The notes under the pieces: generated by a model
What the model was told of the DNA's origin: nothing
Databases searched by the model: none
The model's input: the letters and a program-made list of their open reading frames with translations, nothing else
Position numbers and translations under genes: made by a program
Shown here: piece after piece, positions 17,582 through 25,872 of the stretch
Layout of the letters: every line of letters starts with the position of its first letter
Numbering within the stretch: position 1 is the stretch's first letter
From: Rhizobium bangladeshense
GTDB lineage: Bacteria; Pseudomonadota; Alphaproteobacteria; Rhizobiales; Rhizobiaceae
Reading direction: 5' to 3'
Length of the DNA stretch: 64,000 nt
NCBI RefSeq assembly: GCF_001662075.1
Contig: NZ_LYPL01000014.1
Coordinates: 62,001-126,000 of the forward strand

Positions 17582-17902
17582 ATGCCCAAACTTACCATCG
17601 TCGCCTTCGACGGCACGCGCTTCGACCTCGACGTCGATCAAGGCTCCACCGTGATGGAAAATGCCGTGCGCAATGCGGTGCCCGGCATTGAGGCCGAATG
17701 CGGCGGCGCCTGTGCCTGCGCGACCTGCCACGTCTACGTCGACGAAGAATGGACGGAGAAGGTGGGCCAGCCGGAAGCGATGGAAGAGGACATGCTCGAC
17801 TTCGCTTTCGATGTGCGCCCCACCTCGCGGCTCTCCTGTCAGATCCGGATGAAGGCCGCCTATGACGGGCTCGTCGTGCACGTGCCGGAACGCCAGGCCT
17901 GA
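17582..17902 (+). CDS. [2Fe-2S] ferredoxin, adrenodoxin type
   Basis: Encodes 106 residues. The cysteine pattern ECGGACACATCHVY plus the distal RLSCQIRM cysteine gives the four ligands of adrenodoxin-type [2Fe-2S] ferredoxins. The C-terminal DGLVVHVPE segment is typical. It carries single electrons, for example to cytochrome P450s, Rieske-type oxygenases or Fe-S biogenesis. No partner reductase is adjacent. The second ATG (17582) is preferred over 17576 because conserved MPKLTIV starts the family. The next ~415 bases downstream hold only a repeat and a hairpin. Confidence 0.95.
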   Translation: MPKLTIVAFDGTRFDLDVDQGSTVMENAVRNAVPGIEAECGGACACATCHVYVDEEWTEKVGQPEAMEEDMLDFAFDVRPTSRLSCQIRMKAAYDGLVVHVPERQA

Positions 17903-17916
17903 GGCCGGCGCCCAAA

Positions 17917-18016
17917 GCGCCTCGCATCAAATTTGATTCATGCGACGCGCTTTAGCTCTTTGTTTTTATGCATGTCGTTGTCCCGGAATCGCTGCACACT
18001 TCCGGGCGACATGCAT
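17917..18016. repeat. Two-hairpin intergenic repeat, copy A
   Basis: The first imperfect palindrome is at 17917-17950 (GCGCCTCGCATCAAA ... TTTGATTCATGCGACGCGC). A second, longer hairpin follows at 17968-18016 (arms ATGCATGTCG and CGACATGCAT around CCCGGAATCGCTGCACACTT). The same order and spacing occurs in copy B at 25873-25968. It lies just after the ferredoxin gene. Confidence 0.85.
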
Positions 18017-18041
18017 TCGCCGCGTTCGCTGCCATAGCCAC

Positions 18042-18076
18042 AAAAAAGACGCCTCGCGCGCTGGTGCGAGCGAGGC
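18042..18076 (-). terminator. Rho-independent terminator reading on the minus strand
   Basis: On the minus strand a GC-rich hairpin (GCCTCGC / GCGAGGC arms, 18070-18076 and 18051-18057) is followed by a run of six T (18047-18042). The nearest upstream minus-strand gene ends at 18318, about 240 bases away, so it may end a small RNA or terminate that gene late. Confidence 0.55.
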
Positions 18077-18317
18077 GAGGCGGGCGCATCACCTACGGAT
18101 GAGGGAGGAACATCCGCGGCTTCGGAACGCGCCAGGAGAACCCAACGATGAAAGTCCAGATGCCGTAGCTGAACTTTCGAATGTGTTCATATTAACGCGT
18201 TCCGGTTGAGTCGGCTAGGATGAAAAATGACCATTGAAACGCTGGGGAGGGGGTAAGTTTCGCACAAGTTTCGTTGCGCAGCTAAGTTTTTCTGCTCGTA
18301 ACCAGCTTGAAAAAGCC
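18077..18317 (-). ncRNA. Possible small RNA ending at the 18042 terminator
   Basis: These bases contain no credible gene. Read on the minus strand they include pyrimidine-rich tracts (TTCTCCTGG, TTCCTCCCTC) complementary to ribosome-binding sites, a style seen in rhizobial trans-acting small RNAs, and lead into a strong terminator. No promoter was identified, so both the existence and the 5' end are uncertain. Confidence 0.25.
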
Positions 18318-18944
18318 TTATTTTCCGCCGGCTCGGCCGTTGATTCGATTATTCAGCAATCTCAACATGCGCTTCTGAAAATTGACCGCTTCAACTCTGT
18401 CAAATCGCGCCTGCAGCCGATCGTGCTCTTCTATACCGCGAGCTGATTCGTTGGAGACGAGCTCCTGCATGGCCTCGCAGCTGCGCTGCTGCGGCAAAGC
18501 GCGGATAGCGCGCTCCATGGCGCGGGCCTGATCTCTGGCGATCTCGGCATGACGCTCCTCGTGGCGCTTGATGTCGCTCGACAGCGCGTCCCAGATCATC
18601 GACAGCTCCTTGCTGGCACCACGGCGGCTGTTCCAGCGCGGCAGGATGATCTGGGTGTGGACCGTGACCTTGACGTTGCCGACGCGGCAGCGGCCGTCAT
18701 CCTGAATATAGGTGGCCTCGCCGCCGAAGCGGATTTTGGTGGCGCCGGGATGGCGCGCCGAGGAGCCGCTTGCCGTCGGGCCGCGCCGGCTGAGTTCCTG
18801 ATCGAGCTCCTCGGCGGTTTTGCCACGGATGTCGAAATAGGAATAGCTTTTCGTTGCGATTACTTCGGCTGCCGCTGGGCCGCTGACAGAAAGGGCAATG
18901 GAAAAGGCGACAGGAAGGACCATATAACGCACTGCAAGCGGCAT
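18318..18944 (-). CDS. Exported DUF922 putative zinc protease
   Basis: About 208 residues from ATG 18944 (18923 is an alternative). A hydrophobic signal sequence ends near SGPAAAEVIA. The mature part has YSYFDIRGKTAEELDQEL at its start and the helix SDIKRHEERHAEIARDQA, which contains an HExxH zinc-protease motif (HEERH). This is the hallmark of the DUF922 family, a group predicted to be metal-dependent proteases acting in the periplasm. The substrate is unknown. It is divergent from folP. Confidence 0.8.
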   Translation of the reverse strand: MPLAVRYMVLPVAFSIALSVSGPAAAEVIATKSYSYFDIRGKTAEELDQELSRRGPTASGSSARHPGATKIRFGGEATYIQDDGRCRVGNVKVTVHTQIILPRWNSRRGASKELSMIWDALSSDIKRHEERHAEIARDQARAMERAIRALPQQRSCEAMQELVSNESARGIEEHDRLQARFDRVEAVNFQKRMLRLLNNRINGRAGGK

Positions 18945-19046
18945 TCTGAACGCAATCCATGTTGAAATCGACAGGAGCTTGGGGCATAGCCACCGCAAGC
19001 GCAATATCGGATGGCGGCTTTTTTCGTCATCAATAGGATAAGTCTG

Positions 19047-19916
19047 GTGACAGGGCTCGAAGGCAGTTTATGGCGTGTGGGCCATGGCCGGGAGATCGAA
19101 CTCGGCCGTCGTTCTCTCATCATGGCGATCATCAATGTGACGCCGGACTCCTTTTCCGACGGCGGCCGCTTCAAAACCGTCGATGCCGCCGTCGATCACG
19201 CGCTGCAGGCGGTGAGCGATGGTGCCGCGATTGTCGACATCGGCGGCGAATCGACCCGGCCGGGCGCAGCATCGGTCAGCCCTTCGGAGGAGCAGGCGCG
19301 GGTGCTGCCCGTCATCGAGGCGCTGCGCGGCCGCACCCAGGCGCTGATATCCATCGACACCTATCGCGCCGACACGGCGCGGCTTGCGGTCAGCGCGGGC
19401 GCCCATATCATCAACGACGTCTCCGGACTGCAGAAGGAGAGCGGTATCGCGGACCTGGCCGCGGCGACAGGGGCGGGACTCTGCATCATGCATACCGGCC
19501 GCGACAGGGTCAAACTTGCCGATGTGATCGCCGACCAGGTGCATTTCCTCGAACGGTCGCTTGTTATCGCCGCTGCAGCAGGCGTCAACAGAGATCGCAT
19601 CGTGCTCGATCCGGGCTTCGGTTTCGCCAAAGAAACGGTGGAAGTGAATCTGGAACTGATGGCGCGGTTTTCCGAACTTTCGCGCTTCGGCCTGCCGCTG
19701 CTTGCCGGCACCTCACGCAAGCGTTTCCTCGGCACCGTGACCGGGCGGGATGCGTCGGACCGGGACGTGGCGACGGCTGCGACGAGCGTGTTGCTGCGCC
19801 TCCAAGGAGCTGCGGTTTTCCGGGTGCACAATGTCGCAATCAACAGGGATGCGCTTGATGTCGCCGATGCTATGCTCAATGCGCGCCAGGAATTCGAGAG
19901 GAAGCGGCCGACATGA
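19047..19916 (+). CDS. folP: Dihydropteroate synthase
   Basis: Encodes 289 residues. It joins p-aminobenzoate to 6-hydroxymethyl-dihydropterin diphosphate in folate synthesis and is the sulfonamide target. Signature segments are INVTPDSFSDGGRF, DIGGESTRPGA, IINDVSGL, LDPGFGFAKE and AGTSRKRFLG. GTG 19047 is chosen because AGGATAAG precedes it at suitable spacing; ATG 19011 in the same frame is the alternative and adds 12 residues. It is the first gene of folP-folB-folK, with a 4-base overlap to folB. Confidence 0.96.
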   Translation: MTGLEGSLWRVGHGREIELGRRSLIMAIINVTPDSFSDGGRFKTVDAAVDHALQAVSDGAAIVDIGGESTRPGAASVSPSEEQARVLPVIEALRGRTQALISIDTYRADTARLAVSAGAHIINDVSGLQKESGIADLAAATGAGLCIMHTGRDRVKLADVIADQVHFLERSLVIAAAAGVNRDRIVLDPGFGFAKETVEVNLELMARFSELSRFGLPLLAGTSRKRFLGTVTGRDASDRDVATAATSVLLRLQGAAVFRVHNVAINRDALDVADAMLNARQEFERKRPT

Positions 19917-20278
19917 CCACCTACACGATCACGCTGCAGAACTGCGCCTTCTTCGCGCGCCACGGCGTGCATGACGAGGAGGAATTCCTCGGTCAGCGCT
20001 TCTTCGTCGATGCCGAGCTCGATGTCGTCGCCGGCGAGGCGCTGAAAAGCGACTCGATCGACGATACCGTCAATTACGGCATCGCTTTCACCGTGATCGA
20101 GCAGATCGTTACCGGCAAGCGGCGCTACCTGATCGAAGCCCTGGCGCTCGATATCGCCAAGGGGCTCTGCGAGACATTTCCGCAGGTCCGGCGGGCGAAG
20201 ATCACCGTGCGCAAGCCGAACGCGCCGGTGCCTGGCGTGCTCGATTTCGTGCAGGTGAGTGTTGAGCACTTTGCCTGA
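19913..20278 (+). CDS. folB: Dihydroneopterin aldolase
   Basis: Encodes 121 residues. It converts dihydroneopterin to 6-hydroxymethyl-dihydropterin and glycolaldehyde. Family features are the start YTITLQNCAFFARHGVHDEE, the FFVDAELDV strand, the DTVNYGIAF active-site segment, and a C-terminal ITVRKPNAPVPG. The ATG overlaps the folP stop in ATGA, indicating translational coupling. The gene product immediately precedes FolK in the pathway, matching operon order. Confidence 0.96.
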   Translation: MTTYTITLQNCAFFARHGVHDEEEFLGQRFFVDAELDVVAGEALKSDSIDDTVNYGIAFTVIEQIVTGKRRYLIEALALDIAKGLCETFPQVRRAKITVRKPNAPVPGVLDFVQVSVEHFA

Positions 20279-20789
20279 GGCCGCATCGCGATCCGCCACC
20301 CTCGGCCTCGGCGGCAATATCGGCGAGCCGGTGAAGGCGATGGCGGCGGCGCTGCAAAGGCTGGACGGGCATGACGATTGTCGAGTTACCGCCGTGTCGC
20401 GGCTCTATCGCACGCCGCCCTGGGGCAAGACGGACCAATCGTTCTTCTTCAACGCCTGCGCCGCCGTCGAAACCCTGCTGCCTCCGGAAGCTTTGCTCGA
20501 TGTCTGCCTGTCGATCGAACGCGCGATGAAGCGCGAGCGTATCGAACGCTGGGGGCCGCGCACGCTCGATATCGACGTGCTGACCTATGACGACGTCATC
20601 CAGGACGCGCCGCGGCTGGAACTGCCGCATCCGCGGATGACCGAGCGCGGTTTCGTGCTGATGCCTCTTGCCGATATCGCCCCGGGCCTTGTCGTCAGGG
20701 GGCGGCCGGTCAGCGACTGGTTGCTCGACGCCGACGTGACCGGCATCGAAGTCGCCGATGAGAGCGGCGACTGGTGGCGAAGCACCTAG
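20259..20789 (+). CDS. folK: 2-amino-4-hydroxy-6-hydroxymethyldihydropteridine diphosphokinase
   Basis: Encodes 176 residues. It transfers diphosphate from ATP to hydroxymethyl-dihydropterin. It has the N-terminal LGLGGNIGEP, the SRLYRTPPWGKTDQ loop, and the signature RTLDIDVLTYDDV with ELPHPRM. The start is GTG 20259 or a nearby TTG, overlapping folB by about 20 bases. The TAG stop (20787-20789) lies at the very border of repeat element copy 2, which begins at 20788. Confidence 0.95.
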   Translation: MLSTLPEAASRSATLGLGGNIGEPVKAMAAALQRLDGHDDCRVTAVSRLYRTPPWGKTDQSFFFNACAAVETLLPPEALLDVCLSIERAMKRERIERWGPRTLDIDVLTYDDVIQDAPRLELPHPRMTERGFVLMPLADIAPGLVVRGRPVSDWLLDADVTGIEVADESGDWWRST

Positions 20790-21060
20790 AGCCCTTTCCT
20801 GGTTAGATTGAAGCATTCTGCCGGAGCAGGTTTTCGTCAGGGCAGAGACGAGTGGCGATGGGCATACCCCCAGGTACGTCCAAGCCGATCGCCTCTGATC
20901 CTGGCGGAAAGATGCCCGGCCCTTCGGGTTGGCTGAAACGGGCCGCCTGCTCGACCGGCCGGCTTGGCCGTAGAGCTGGGCTACGACGCGCGCCGGCCGG
21001 TCGACCACCCGACTCCGTTTGAGCCAACAGAATGCCTCAATCTAACCAGGAAAAGGCTCT
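20788..21060 (+). repeat. Dispersed palindromic repeat element, copy 2 (both ends intact)
   Basis: A 273-base non-coding element with terminal inverted repeats: left AGAGCCCTTTCCTGGTTAGA and right TCTAACCAGGAAAAGGCTCT, extending about 30 bases inward (GCATTCTG / CAGAATGC). It shares three blocks with copy 1 at 8379-8655 in the opposite orientation. It begins on the folK stop codon. With terminal repeats and no open frame it looks like a miniature inverted-repeat element. Confidence 0.85.
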
Positions 21061-21077
21061 AAGCATGGATCTGAAAC

Positions 21078-21102
21078 GCGAAACGGCGGGAAACCCGCCG
21101 CT
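21078..21102 (-). terminator. Terminator hairpin after the exported protein gene
   Basis: A CGGCGGG / CCCGCCG hairpin with a 3-base loop (21084-21100). Read on the minus strand it is followed by TTTCGCGTTTC. It lies 27-50 bases beyond the stop of the minus-strand gene at 21129. Confidence 0.55.
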
Positions 21103-21128
21103 TCAGGAAAACCCGTCTTGCGATCTGT

Positions 21129-21680
21129 CTACTGGATGGAGCCGACGGCCATCTCGTCGACCTGACGAGTCAATGTCAGGCCGATGACAGGGATCATCTG
21201 GCTTTCGACCTTGACCGAAACGGTGACGTTCATCGTCTTGTCGTCGCGTATGCGGGCGATCATCGCTCCGTTCAGTTTGGAGCGGTTGATGCCGACCACG
21301 ACGGTATCCTCGGTGACGGCGCCGGAGACGACGTCAAGACCTTTGCCGGCGGCGCCGTCGAGAAACTTGCCTTTATAGCTTGAGCCCGACTGCGAGATGA
21401 CAGCGGTCATCGGCTGCTTGAAGACGCCGACGCGGCAGGTGCCATCGAGTTTGATGCCAGCGGTGCTGTCGCCGGTCGGTTCACCGGTCAGGTTGCAGGT
21501 GAATTTCGTGCCCTTGTACTTGCCGGCGACGATCTCGCCGGGGCCTTTCCAGGAGCCGGCGACGGATTCGAAAAAGGCCTTGTCACGGGTTGCGGCGGTA
21601 GCTGCCGGAGCGACATCTGCGACCGGAGACAATGCCGCGGCGGCGAGGCCGCATACGAAGAGAAACTTGCGCGAATACAT
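21129..21680 (-). CDS. Exported protein of unknown function
   Basis: Encodes 183 residues from ATG 21680, preceded by AAGGAAAAT. The N-terminal signal peptide (KFLFVCGLAAAALSPVADVA) is clear. The mature part is beta-rich, with GSWKGPGEIVAGKYKGTKF near the start, a CNLTGEP and a CRVGVFKQP segment holding the only two mature cysteines (possible disulphide), and repeated short strands. I recognise no enzyme motif; it may be a periplasmic lipocalin-like or stress protein. It is flanked by repeat copy 2 on the 3' side and stands alone. Confidence 0.75.
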   Translation of the reverse strand: MYSRKFLFVCGLAAAALSPVADVAPAATAATRDKAFFESVAGSWKGPGEIVAGKYKGTKFTCNLTGEPTGDSTAGIKLDGTCRVGVFKQPMTAVISQSGSSYKGKFLDGAAGKGLDVVSGAVTEDTVVVGINRSKLNGAMIARIRDDKTMNVTVSVKVESQMIPVIGLTLTRQVDEMAVGSIQ

Positions 21681-21890
21681 GGATTTTCCTTGGCAAACAC
21701 CACTCACGAACTGGTGCCAAGTTTTGCCGAAAAATGGTTAATCCTTCCTTTCGACTGTGCCGAAATGCGAGGGATTACAGGCGTGCCATGCTGTACGGAT
21801 TTCAACATCCTGCCGCTAATCTGTTGAATCGGATACTATTATTGCAACCTCACGCTGGGGAAGGCGAAAGCTGCGGAATTGCTTCGTCGG

Positions 21891-22970
21891 TTAAGGATTG
21901 TTGCTGCGCGGTGACATGGAAGGCGCGAGATCGCCGATGAAATCACCGATTCCCGGCCGTTTCAGCGCGCGGAAAGCCAGCGGGCGACAGAGATCCATCG
22001 CCGCGATTCCGATGCGGGCGGTCATCAGGCCGTTGATGACGCCCTCGCCGAGTCGGGCCGAGAGCTTCGAGGCCAACCCATGTCCAAGCACCTGCTGGAC
22101 GAGGCTGTCACCGACGGCGATCGAGCCGGTCACGGCAAGATGCGCCAGCACGTCGCGCAGCAGACGGAACATGCCGAGCGTGCCGGGGCGGCCGCCGTAG
22201 AGTTCCGCCATGGCGCGGATGAGGCGGACGGCCTCGTATAGCACATACAGCAAGTCGACCACAGCGCGCGGGCTGACGGCTGTGACGATCGAGACACGCT
22301 TGGAGGCATTGACGATGAGGGCTCGGGCCTTGCGATCGAGCGGGGCGAGCAGCTCTCGTTCGGCCAAGGCGACCAGATGGGGGGGGTCGATGACTTCGCC
22401 CTCGGTCGCCTTCAGCGTCGCGCGTCCCTTCGATGTCTCGGGGTTGGCGGCAAGCAGCGTGGTGAGGCGCGCAACGACGGCGCGCGCCTTCGCCGGCCGG
22501 GTTTCCAGGATCGCGGCTTCCGCTTCGGCCTTGATCGTCTGGACGGCGGCAAGACGCATCATGCCTGCGGTCTCGCGAATGACGAGGGCAAGTACGGCGA
22601 GGATGCCGATCGCCAGCGCGCCAAGGGCTGCGTAACCCAACCAGTCGGCGCGGCTGAAGAGATCCCGGATCAGGCGGTCGGTCCAGAGGCCGAGGCCGAG
22701 CGACAGCAGGATGCCGAAGGCGCCGGCGGCGATCTTGCCGAAGGAGGTTCGCCGCCTGCGCGGCGTGGCCACCGGCGCTGCGCCGAGATCCCTGTCGGGA
22801 TTGATGAAGGGATCGTCCTCATCGGGCGTCAAGACGATCTCTTCCGAGAAGCTTTCCGGTTTGCGCCGGCCGTGCTGCTGCCGGCCGTTGTCGCGCGGCG
22901 CGGATGCCTCATCGTCGTAGGCGAAGGCGGCGGGTGTACGACGCGGCACATCGGACGGGGGCTTGCTCAT
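21891..22970 (-). CDS. ycjF: YcjF-family inner-membrane protein (DUF697/UPF0283)
   Basis: Encodes 359 residues. A polar N-terminus of ~90 residues is followed by two membrane helices (SFGKIAAGAFGILLSLGLGLW and WLGYAALGALAIGILAVLALV). A C-terminal DUF697-like helical domain contains RAVVDLLYVLYEAVRLIRAMAELYGGRPGTL, split here as one conserved block. The family is the partner of YcjX in envelope-stress (phage-shock-associated) loci. Its start overlaps the ycjX stop by 4 bases, so the two are cotranscribed, ycjX first. No pspA homologue is nearby. The molecular function is unknown. Confidence 0.9.
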   Translation of the reverse strand: MSKPPSDVPRRTPAAFAYDDEASAPRDNGRQQHGRRKPESFSEEIVLTPDEDDPFINPDRDLGAAPVATPRRRRTSFGKIAAGAFGILLSLGLGLWTDRLIRDLFSRADWLGYAALGALAIGILAVLALVIRETAGMMRLAAVQTIKAEAEAAILETRPAKARAVVARLTTLLAANPETSKGRATLKATEGEVIDPPHLVALAERELLAPLDRKARALIVNASKRVSIVTAVSPRAVVDLLYVLYEAVRLIRAMAELYGGRPGTLGMFRLLRDVLAHLAVTGSIAVGDSLVQQVLGHGLASKLSARLGEGVINGLMTARIGIAAMDLCRPLAFRALKRPGIGDFIGDLAPSMSPRSNNP

Positions 22971-24460
22971 GCGAGACGGTCTCCGAATAGGAACTGCATG
23001 GCGCGGTCGAGGCGGATATGCGGCACCGACAGCTTGATGCCGCTGCCGGTTTCCTCGAGATGCGGCGGGCGGAACCTGATGACATTGATTTCGGGCAAGG
23101 TCCCGCTGGCCTCGCTCGAGAGTATACGGTCAAACAGGCCTTCCGGATCCTCCGGCAGGTCGCCGGGGAAGATCGCGGTCTTTTTCTGGCCGTCGAAGCG
23201 CTCGCCGGCAATGGTTTCACCCGCCATCGGCGTGCCGACAATGACGGGCAGGTCATGGCCGTCACGCTTGACCGATGCCTCCCTGGTAGCGCGCACGGAG
23301 GCGAGCGCCATGACATCGATGCCGGCGCCGGCCATGCCGATTCGGGCGATGGCGCGATCGACAAGGCGGCGGGTCAATGCGTCGAGCCGGTCGTGGCTCT
23401 CGTGATGGAGATGGTCAGCCTTGGTGGCGGCGACCAGCACGCGGTCGATACGGCGGCCGAGCAGCGAGGAGAGCAGCGAATTAGTGCCCGGGCGGAAACA
23501 GGCGAGCACATCGGTCAGGGCGCGTTCCAGATCCTGGACGGCTTCGGGGCCGCGGTTCATCGCCTGTAGCGCGTCGACCAGCACGATCTGGCGGTCGAGC
23601 CGGGCGAAATGCTCGCGGAAGAAGGGTTTGACCACCACCGACTTATAGGCTTCGTACCGTCGCTCCATCATCGCCCAGAGCGAGCCGCGATCGGGACGGC
23701 CGTCGGGCGGCAAGGCGAGCGGGGCGAAGGTCAGCGCCGGCGAGCCGTCGAGATCGCCGGGCAGAAGCAGGCGCCCGGGCGGCAAGGTGGAGAGCGAGCG
23801 TTCGTCGGTCTTGCAGGCCTTGAGATAATCTGCAAAGGCGGTGGCAAGCTCGCGAGCGATCATCTCGTCGGCGCCGGTATTGATATCGGCGGCACGTGTC
23901 AGCGCCAGCCATCCCCGCGACAGTGCGGAGCGGACGCCGGTTTGCGCAAGCGCCATCGTCTCCTCGCTGAACGTGCGATAATCCTTGCCGAGCAGCGGCA
24001 GGTCGAGCAGCCATTCACCGGGATAATCGACGATATCGATCGACAGCCGGCCGGGCGAGAACAGCCGGTTCCAGCCGCTGGCGCTCTGATAGTCGAGCGT
24101 GATGCGCAACTCGGAAATGGCGCGGGTCGAGTCCGGCCAGATGCGGTCCTTCACCAGCGCCCGGATATGATCTTCGTACTGGAAGCGGGGCACGGCATCA
24201 TCCGGCTGCGGCTCGAGCCGCACGGCGGAAACGCGGCCGGATTGCACGGGCTCGAACAGCGGCAGTCGGCCGCCATGCAGGAGATTGTGGACAAGCGAGG
24301 AGATAAAAACCGTCTTGCCGGATCGCGAGAGGCCGGTGACGCCGAGCCGCACGGTCGGATTGACGAGGCCGTTCGCCCGGTCGGCGAGATTGTCGAAGGC
24401 GATGCGGGCGTCATCGGCAAAGGATGTCAGGCGTGGCGGCAAGGCGCGATTCCGATTCAT
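22967..24460 (-). CDS. ycjX: YcjX-family GTPase
   Basis: Encodes 497 residues from ATG 24460. The P-loop is GLSRSGKTVFISSL. DIVDYPGEWLLDLPL is a G3-like segment and VAATKADHLHHE provides the TKxD specificity motif. The family (DUF463) is a predicted P-loop GTPase linked to the phage-shock response in E. coli and found as a ycjX-ycjF pair across proteobacteria. A longer frame to 24517 has no support. It probably acts at the inner membrane with YcjF. It is transcribed away from the SixA-like gene upstream. Confidence 0.92.
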   Translation of the reverse strand: MNRNRALPPRLTSFADDARIAFDNLADRANGLVNPTVRLGVTGLSRSGKTVFISSLVHNLLHGGRLPLFEPVQSGRVSAVRLEPQPDDAVPRFQYEDHIRALVKDRIWPDSTRAISELRITLDYQSASGWNRLFSPGRLSIDIVDYPGEWLLDLPLLGKDYRTFSEETMALAQTGVRSALSRGWLALTRAADINTGADEMIARELATAFADYLKACKTDERSLSTLPPGRLLLPGDLDGSPALTFAPLALPPDGRPDRGSLWAMMERRYEAYKSVVVKPFFREHFARLDRQIVLVDALQAMNRGPEAVQDLERALTDVLACFRPGTNSLLSSLLGRRIDRVLVAATKADHLHHESHDRLDALTRRLVDRAIARIGMAGAGIDVMALASVRATREASVKRDGHDLPVIVGTPMAGETIAGERFDGQKKTAIFPGDLPEDPEGLFDRILSSEASGTLPEINVIRFRPPHLEETGSGIKLSVPHIRLDRAMQFLFGDRLA

Positions 24461-24574
24461 GACTGGCGGCAATATAGGAAGGCGGCGTTGTGCGAAAAAG
24501 AAGTGGCGCGACCGCATTTCCGTTTTCCGCGGATACTGAAAATTTCTGCCGCTCTTCGAGTTGCCCGGACGATG

Positions 24575-25069
24575 TCAGACGACAACGAAATCAGTCAGGC
24601 GCCAGGCGGTGACGGAAGCATCGAAATCGATGACGGCAAGGCCCGCCGTCGGAAAGCCGCGGGGAAGGGCGTCGACCATCGCCTTGTGGCCGATCAGTGT
24701 CTCCAGCACCTGCTCCATGGTCGGATTGTGACCGACCAGCATCACGGCGGCAGCCTCCTGCGCATCGACGATTTCGAGATAGGTGCCGACGGTGGCGTCG
24801 TAGAGCGCATCGACATAGCGCACGTCGAGTCCGACGCCGACCGCCCGGTGGACGGCGTCGGCGGTGTCGCGGCAGCGAAGCGCCGTCGAACTGATCAGAA
24901 GATCCGGACGGTAGCCCTTGTCGGCTGCCTTGTCGGCGATGATCTCGGCATCGCCATAACCCTTTTCGCTGAGCGGCCGGTCGAAATCGCGCTGTCCGGG
25001 GTCGGCCGCAGCGGCCTGGGCATGACGCAGGAGATAGATGCGGTTGGGCGGAGGCAGCGGTACGGTCAT
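24575..25069 (-). CDS. SixA-like histidine phosphatase
   Basis: Encodes 164 residues. The N-terminal IYLLRHAQA carries the RH catalytic motif (RHA instead of RHG, as in SixA). The second catalytic histidine is in LVGHNPTMEQVLETL. The size matches SixA, which removes phosphate from phosphohistidine on Hpt or phosphotransferase-system proteins. A link to the Hpt protein or CckA pathway in this window is possible but not shown. ATG 25069 is preferred over the upstream TTG. Confidence 0.85.
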   Translation of the reverse strand: MTVPLPPPNRIYLLRHAQAAAADPGQRDFDRPLSEKGYGDAEIIADKAADKGYRPDLLISSTALRCRDTADAVHRAVGVGLDVRYVDALYDATVGTYLEIVDAQEAAAVMLVGHNPTMEQVLETLIGHKAMVDALPRGFPTAGLAVIDFDASVTAWRLTDFVVV

Positions 25070-25345
25070 GGGCAAATCCAGGATCGGCGGGTCTTTTTCA
25101 GTAGCGGCTGCGGTCGGCCGCCGTCAATCGCCAGCCATGCCGCAACTGCCTAAAACGTGGCTGACAACACGGCGTTTTGAAGGCGGAGCCAGAAACGGCA
25201 GCCGGAATAACCATGACAAAATAGACCGTTAGCTTAAAATTGTAACAGATTTAAAAATCTGTTTACCTGTCGTATTTGGCTTGAATCGCGGCTAGCGCTT
25301 GGGATATACACCCGCCCAGATGAGATGTTCTTCAGGAGAATCGCG

Positions 25346-25765
25346 TTGAGTGAGAAGATCGATCTTAGCAATTACGTTCCCTCGGAAGAGGAAGAGTTCA
25401 TGAACGTAAACCAGCGTGCCTACTTCAGGGCGAAGCTGGTCGCCTGGAAAAATGATATCCTTAGAGAAGCGCGCGAAACGCTCGACCATTTGGCCGAGGA
25501 AAGCGCAAACCACCCCGATCTCGCAGACAGGGCGTCGTCGGAAACCGACAGGGCGATCGAACTTCGCGCCCGCGACCGGCAGAGAAAGCTGATCTCCAAG
25601 ATCGACGCGGCCCTGCAGCGCATCGAAGACGGCACCTATGGCTATTGCGAGGAAACCGGCGAACCGATCGGTCTCAAGCGCCTCGACGCCCGCCCGATCG
25701 CGACGTTGTCGATCGAGGCGCAGGAGCGCCACGAACGCCGTGAAAAGGTCTACCGCGACGAATGA
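25346..25765 (+). CDS. dksA: DksA-type RNA polymerase-binding transcription factor
   Basis: Encodes 139 residues from TTG 25346, chosen because AGGAGA sits 6 bases upstream; ATG 25325 would bury that site. The coiled-coil (RARETLDHLAEES ... RRKLISKIDAALQRIEDGTYG region) and C-terminal ARPIATLSIEAQERHE helix are typical. The four-cysteine zinc finger is reduced to one cysteine (GYCEETGEPIG ... SIEAQ), as in zinc-independent DksA forms. It binds the RNA polymerase secondary channel and works with ppGpp in the stringent response. A terminator follows 28 bases after the stop. Confidence 0.92.
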   Translation: MSEKIDLSNYVPSEEEEFMNVNQRAYFRAKLVAWKNDILREARETLDHLAEESANHPDLADRASSETDRAIELRARDRQRKLISKIDAALQRIEDGTYGYCEETGEPIGLKRLDARPIATLSIEAQERHERREKVYRDE

Positions 25766-25792
25766 TATTTTCGATATAGCAGAGACACATTG

Positions 25793-25822
25793 GGCGCCGC
25801 GATCTGATCGCGGCGCCTTTTT
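25793..25822 (+). terminator. Rho-independent terminator of dksA
   Basis: A perfect hairpin GGCGCCGCGATC / GATCGCGGCGCC with a two-base loop and a T5 run, immediately downstream of dksA. Confidence 0.9.
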
Positions 25823-25872
25823 GTCGGGCCTACTCGCGGCTAGTCGATCGGTCTTCGTGCGCCGCCCATCAA

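Noticed and set aside
23609..25153. 514-residue + strand frame spanning ycjX and the SixA-like gene
   Set aside because: Runs antisense through two well-supported genes and an intergenic gap; no protein-family features.
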